Shown here piece by piece: positions 58,983-64,000 of a stretch of DNA of 64,000 nt (within the stretch, counting starts at the first letter, position 1; each line of letters begins with the position of its first letter). The notes under the pieces are model-generated. The model worked only from the letters and a program-made list of their open reading frames with translations, ran no database searches and was not told the origin of the DNA. Both the position numbers and the translations under genes were made by a program. The DNA is from Nemophila menziesii (Eukaryota; Streptophyta; Magnoliopsida; Boraginales; Hydrophyllaceae): positions 15,623,001 through 15,687,000 of the forward strand of contig JARWIR010000018.1 of assembly GCA_029959085.1 (NCBI GenBank). Reading direction: 5' to 3'.

Positions 58983-60840
58983 TTGGTGCTTTTTATGGGT
59001 CTTTTGGTAGCCTCTTTTGTGTTTTCAAGCGATTTTTCGGACTTTTTAAATCGTCCTTTTTTCGGGTTTTCAGGGCCTCGTCGGGGTTTTTACGGGTTTT
59101 TGAGGGGGGTGCCAGGGTTTTCGGGGGTCGTTAGGGGGTTCCGAGGGGTTTTGGGAGGGTCTCCAAAGTGCTTTTTGACGGTCCTTAAACGTATTTTTGG
59201 GCGTTTTTGGGGATATTGGGGGATTTTCAAGGGGTCTTTTAGGGCCCTTGGGTGCTTTCCGGGGGTTTTTAGCGGTTTCGACGGGTTCTGGGGGGTTATT
59301 TCGGGGTTTCTGGGGGTTCTGTTGGGGTTTTTAGGGGTTTTTGGTGCTTTTTATGGGTCTTTTGGGAGCCTCTTTTGTGTTTTCAAGCGATTTTTCGGAC
59401 TTTTTTAATCGTCCTTTTTTCGGGTTTTCAGGGCCTCGTCGGGGTTTTTACGGGTTTTTGAGGGGGGTGCCAGGGTTTTCGGGGGTCGTTAGGAGGTTCC
59501 GAGGGGTTTTGGGAGGGTCTCCAAAGTGCTTTTTGACGATCCTTAAACGTATTTTTGGGCGTTTTTGGGGATATTTGGGGCTTTTCAAGGGGTATTTTAG
59601 GGCCCTTGGGTGCTTTCTGGGGGTTTTTAGCGGTTTCGACGGGTTCTGGGGGGTTATTTCGGGGTTTCTGGGGGTTCTGTTGGGGTTTTTTGGGGTTTTT
59701 GGTGCTTTTTATGGGTCTTTTGGTAGCCTCTTTTGTGTTTTCAAGCGATTTTGCGGACTTTTTTAATCGTCCTTTTTTCGGGTTTTCAGGGCCTCGTCGT
59801 GCTTTTTACGGGTTTTTGAGGGGGGTGCCAGGGTTTTCGCGGGTCGTTAGGGGGTTCCGAGGGGTTTTGGGAGGGTCTCCAAAGTGCTTTTTGACGGTCC
59901 TTAAACGTATTTTTGGGCGTTTTTGGGGATATTGGGGGCTTTTCAAGGGGTCTTTTAGGGCCTTTGGGTGCTTTCTGGGGGTTTTTAGACGTTTCGACGG
60001 GTTCTGGGGGGTTATTTCGGGGTTTCTGGGGGTTCTGTTGGGGTTTTTAGGGGTTTTTGGTGCTTTTTATGGGTCTTTTGGTAGCCTCTTTTGTGTTTTC
60101 AAGCGATTTTTCGGACTTTTTTAATCGTCCTTTTTTCGGGTTTTCAGGGCCTCGTCGTGCTTTTTACGGGTTTTTGAGGGGGGTGCCAGGGTTTTCGGGG
60201 GTCGTTAGGGGGTTCCGAGGGGTTCTGGGAGGGTCTCCAAAGTGCTTTTTGACGGTCCTTAAACGTATTTTTGGGCGTTTTTGGGGATATTGGGGGCTTT
60301 TCAAGGGGTCTTTTAGGGCCCTTGGGTGCTTTCCGGGGGTTTTGAGACGTTTCGACGGGTTTTGGGGGGTTATTTCGGGGTTTCCGGGGGTTCTGTTGGG
60401 GTTTTTAGGGGTTTTTGGTGCTTTTTATGGGTCTTTTGGGAGCCTCTTTTGTGTTTTCAAGCGATTTTTCGGACTTTTTTAATCGTCCTTTTTTCGGGTT
60501 TTCAGGGCCTCGTCGTGCTTTTTACGGGTTTTTTATGGGGGTGGCAGGGTTTTCGGGGTCGTTAGGGGGTTTCCGAGGGGTTTTGGGAGGGTCTCCAAAG
60601 TGCTTTTTGACGGTCCTTAAACGTATTTTTGGGCGTTTTTGGGATATTGGGGGCTTTTCAAGGGGTCTTTTAGGGCCCTTGGGTGCTTTCTGGGGGTTTT
60701 TAGCGGTTTAGTCGGGTTCTGGGGGGGTTATTTCGGGGTTTCTGGGGGCTCTGTTGGGTTTTTAGGGGTTTTTGGTGCTTTTTATGGGTCTTTTGGTAGC
60801 ATCTTTTGTGTTTTCATGCGATTTTTCGGACTTTTTTAAT
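58983..60840 (+). repeat. Third, internally deleted copy of the eleven-monomer segment
   Basis: The monomer at 59341 corresponds to 56111 (offset 3,230 bp), but those at 60057 and 60415 correspond to 57911 and 58269 (offset 2,146 bp). The difference, 1,084 bp, is three monomers plus the extra 10-bp step present in the fuller copy. The junction lies in the monomer starting at about 59698, which begins like 56468 (GGGGTTTTTTGGGG upstream, TTTTGCGGAC) and continues like 57553 (CGCGGGTCG). The deletion is in register with the repeat, as unequal recombination would leave it. Confidence 0.75.
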
Positions 60841-61129
60841 CATCCTTCTTTCGGGTTTTCAGGGCCTCGTCGGGGTTTTTACGGGTTTTTGAGGGGGGTG
60901 CCAGGGTTTTCGGGGGTCGTTAGGGGGTTCCGAGGGGTTTTGGGAGGGTCTCCAAAGTGCTTATTGACTGTCCTTAAACGTATTTTTGGGCGTTTTTGGG
61001 GATATTGGTGGCTTTTCAAGGGGTCTTTTAGGGCCCTTGGGTGCTTTCCGGGGGTTTTTAGCGGTTTCGACGGGTTCTGGGGGGTTATTTCAGGGTTTCT
61101 GGGGGTTCTGTTGGGGTTTTTAGGGGTTT

Positions 61130-63296
61130 TTGGTGTTTTTTATGGCTCTTTTGGTAGCCTCTTTTGTGTTTTCAAGCGATTTTTCGGACTTTTTTAATCG
61201 TCCTTTTTTCGAGTTTTCAGGGCCTCGTCGGGGTTTTTACGGGTTTTTGAGGTGGGTGCCAGGGTTTTCGGGGGTAGTTAGGGGGTTCCGAGGGGTTTTG
61301 GGAGGGTCTCCAAAGTGCTTTTTGACGGTCCTTAAACGTATTTTTGGGCGTTTTTGGGGATATTGGGGGCATTTCAAGGGGTCTTTTAAGGACTTTGGGT
61401 GCTTTCCGGGGTTGTTAGCGGTTTCGACGGGTTCTGGGGGGTTATTTCGGGGTTTCTGGGGGTTCTGTTGGGGTTTTTAGGGGTTTTTAGGGGTTTTTAG
61501 GGGTTTTTGGTGCTTTTTATGGGTCTTTTGGTAGCCTCTTTTGTGTTTTCAAGCGAATTTTCGGACTTTTTTAATCGTCCTTTTTTCGGGTTTTCAGGGC
61601 CTCGTCGTGCTTTTTACGGGTTTTTGAGGGGGGTGCCAGGGTTTTCGGGGGTCGTTAGGGGGTTCCGAGGGGTTTTGGGAGGGTCTCCAAAGTGCTTTTT
61701 GACGATCCTTAAACGTATTTTTGGGCGTTTTTGGGGATATTGGGGGCTTTTCAAGGGGTCTTTTAGGGCCCTTGGGTGCTTTCCTTTTGAGACGTTTCGA
61801 CGGGTTTTGGGGGGTTATTTCGGGGTTTCCGGGGGTTCTGTTGGGGTTTTTAGGCGTTTTTGGTGCTTTTTATGGGTCTTTTGGGAGCCTCTTTTGTGTT
61901 TTCAAGCGATTTTTCGGACTTTTTTAATCGTCCTTTTTTCGGGTTTTCAGGGCCTCGTCGTGCTTTTTACGGGTTTTTTATGGGGGTGCCAGGGTTTTCG
62001 GGGGTCGTTAGGGGGTTTCCGAGGGGTTTTTGGAGGGTCTCCAAAGTGCTTTTTGACAGTCCTTAAACGTATTTTTGGGCGTTTTTGGGGATATTGGGGG
62101 CTTTTCAAGGGGTCTTTTAGGGCCCTTGGGTGCTTTCCGGGGGTTTTTAGCGGTTTCGACGGGTTCTGGGGGTTATTTCGGGGTTTCTGGGGGTTCTGTT
62201 GGGGTTTTTAGGGGTTTTTGGTGCTTTTTATGGGTCTTTTGGGAGCCTCTTTTGTGTTTTCAAGCGATTTTTCGGACTTTTTTAATCGTCCTTTTTTCGG
62301 GTTTTCAGGGCCTCGTCTGGGTTTTTACGGGTTTTTGAGGTGGGTGCCAGGGTTTTCGGGGGTAGTTAGGGGGTTCCGAGGGGTTTTGGGAGGGTCTCCA
62401 AAGTGCTTTTTGACGGTCCTTAAACGTATTTTTGGGCGTTTTTGGGGATATTGGGGGCTTTTCAAGGGGTCTTTTAAGGACCTTGGGTGCTTTCCGGGGT
62501 TGTTAGCGGTTTCGACGGGTTCTGGGGGGTTATTTCGGGGTTTCTGGGGGTTCTGTTGGGGTTTTTAGGGGTTTTTAGGGGTTTTTGGTGCTTTTTATGG
62601 GTCTTTTTGGTAGCCTCTTTTGTGTTTTCAAGCGAATTTTCGGACTTTTTTAATCGTCCTTTTTTCGGGTTTTCAGGGCCTCGTCGTGCTTTTTACGGGT
62701 TTTTGAGGGGGGTGCCGGGGTTTTCAGGGGTCGTTAGGGGGTTCCGAGGGGTTTTGGGAGGGTCTCCAAAGTGCTTTTTGACGATCCTTAAACGTATTTT
62801 TGGGCGTTTTTGGGGATATTGGGGGCTTTTCAAGGGGTCTTTTAGGGCCCTTGGGTGCTTTCCTTTTGAGACGTTTCGACGGGTTTTGGGGGGTTATTTC
62901 GGGGTTTCTGGGGGTTCTGTTGGGGTTTTTAGGGGTTTTTGGTGCTTTTTATGGGTCTTTTGGGAGCCTCTTTTGTGTTTTCAAGCGATTTTTCGGACTT
63001 TTTTAATCGTCCTTTTTTCGGGTTTTCAGGGCCTCGTCGGGGTTTTTACGGGTTTTTTATGGGGGTGCCAGGGTTTTCGGGGGTCGTTAGGGGGTTTCCG
63101 AGGGGTTTTGGGAGGGTCTCCAAAGTGCTTTTTGACAGTCCTTAAACGTATTTTTGGGCGTTTTTGGGGATATTGGGGGCTTTTCAAGGGGTCTTTTAGG
63201 GCCCTTGGGTGCTTTCCGGGGGTTTTTAGCGGTTTCGACGGGTTCTGGGGGTTATTTCGGGGTTTCTGGGGGTTCTGTTGGGTTTTTTAGGGGTTT
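61130..63296 (+). repeat. Three-monomer tandem duplication (1,088 / 1,079 bp)
   Basis: Copy 1 is 61130-62217 and copy 2 is 62218-63296. Shared markers are GGGGGTAGTTAGG, TTTTAAGGAC, CCGGGGTTGTTAGCGG, a monomer with CTTTCCTTTTGAGACG (a deletion after CTTTCC, near 61783 and 62862) and a monomer with GGGTTTTTTATGGGGG. The length difference mainly reflects one extra GGGGTTTTTA step in copy 1 (three at about 61470, two at about 62558). Confidence 0.85.
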
Positions 63297-64000
63297 TTGG
63301 TGCTTTTTATGGGTCTTTTGGTAGCCTCTTTTGTGTTTTCAAGCGATTTTTCGGACTTTTTAAATCGTCCTTTTTTCGGGTTTTCAGGGCCTCGTCGGGG
63401 TTTTTACGGGTTTTTGAGGTGGGTGCCAGGGTTTTCGGGGGTCGTTAGGGGGTTCCGAGGGGTTTTGGGAGGGTCTCCAAAGTGCTTTTTGACGGTCCTT
63501 AAACGTATTTTTGGGCGTTTTTGGGGATATTGGGGGATTTTCAAGGGGTCTTTTAGGGCCCTTGGGTGCTTTCCGGGGGTTTTTAGCGGTTTCGACGGGT
63601 TCTGGGGGGTTATTTCGGGGTTTCTGGGGGTTCTGTTGGGGTTTTTAGGGGTTTTTGGTGCTTTTTATGGGTCTTTTGGGAGCCTCTTTTGTGTTTTCAA
63701 GCGATTTTTCGGACTTTTTTAATCGTCCTTTTTTCGGGTTTTCAGGGCCTCGTCGGGGTTTTTACGGGTTTTTGAGGGGGGTGCCAGGGTTTTCGGGGGT
63801 CGTTAGGAGGTTCCGAGGGGTTTTGGGAGGGTCTCCAAAGTGCTTTTTGACGATCCTTAAACGTATTTTTGGGCGTTTTTGGGGATATTTGGGGCTTTTC
63901 AAGGGGTATTTTAGGGCCCTTGGGTGCTTTCTGGGGGTTTTTAGCGGTTTCGACGGGTTCTGGGGGGTTATTTCGGGGTTTCTGGGGGTTCTGTTGGGGT

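Larger units (their letters stand above)
35624..64000 (+). repeat. Satellite array, right arm (about 79 monomers of ~358 bp)
   Basis: The same ~358-bp satellite resumes in the same orientation directly after the retrotransposon and runs to the last base of the window. It starts mid-monomer at GGGTTCTGGGAGGG, exactly where the left arm stopped, so the arms are one array split by an insertion. Rare variants are shared between arms: the monomer lacking 18 bp after GGGTG occurs near 27379 and 28823 on the left and near 37529 and 38226 on the right, and the TTTTTTATGGCTC variant occurs near 23186 and again near 44733, 46499 and 61137. The right arm has more substitutions and indels per monomer by eye, but also holds the longest duplication seen (11 monomers). 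No genes are visible. Confidence 0.97.

Noticed and set aside
62487..63290. Longest + strand open frame in the satellite (267 codons), and the similar frames of 234-253 codons at 6753, 44726, 50038 and 61507
   Set aside because: They are made only of satellite monomers, consist almost entirely of F, G, L, V and R, begin with arbitrary starts, and exist because indels put adjacent monomers in one frame. Nothing suggests selection on protein.
1..64000. Ribosomal DNA intergenic spacer subrepeats
   Set aside because: No 18S, 5.8S, 25S or 5S sequence is visible, and over 58 kb of subrepeats would be far longer than a normal spacer.
1..64000. A novel multi-gene system
   Set aside because: I looked for coding frames with ordinary amino-acid composition on both strands and found none outside the short chance frames of the retrotransposon. 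What is unusual here is repeat structure and not genes.

Overview
The window holds no recognisable protein-coding or RNA gene. It is almost entirely one head-to-tail satellite DNA array with a monomer of about 358 bp. The array runs off both window edges and is interrupted once by a young LTR retrotransposon of 5,471 bp. The retrotransposon signals (initiator-Met-type primer binding site, AAAAAGGGGGAGA polypurine tract, TGTTGG LTR start, 5-bp target duplication) are those of plant Ty1/copia-type elements. The source is therefore very probably a land plant, most likely a flowering plant, and the region is heterochromatic. I cannot name the species.

Layout: satellite arm A (1-30152, about 84 monomers); target duplication GGGTT (30148-30152); retrotransposon on the minus strand (30153-35623: LTR 30153-31782, internal region 31783-33993, LTR 33994-35623); second GGGTT (35624-35628); satellite arm B (35624-64000, about 79 monomers). 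Removing the element and one GGGTT restores an intact monomer in register, so A and B were one array.

The satellite is strongly strand-asymmetric. By hand count a monomer is only about 9% A and 14% C on the + strand, so about 77% G+T. Each monomer has about 18 CpGs, usually one GGGCCC site and a run of five G-tracts that fits a canonical G-quadruplex. The two halves of the monomer (about 182 and 176 bp) share ordered anchors, which suggests an ancestral dimer of a unit near nucleosome length. Above the monomer, the arms are mosaics of recent segmental duplications of 2, 3, 4, 5, 8, 9 and 11 monomers. The clearest are four tandem copies of a 1.79-kb five-monomer unit (16.0-22.8 kb), a 1,444-bp four-monomer duplication (26.7-29.6 kb) and a 3,947-bp eleven-monomer duplication (51.1-58.8 kb).

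The retrotransposon lacks gag, protease, integrase, reverse transcriptase and RNase H, so it is non-autonomous and must have been moved by proteins supplied in trans. Its 1,630-bp LTRs differ at a single base in my read-through, so the insertion is very recent. The many long open frames in the satellite are by-products of low A content (few stop codons) and of a monomer length that is not a multiple of three. They are not annotated as genes.
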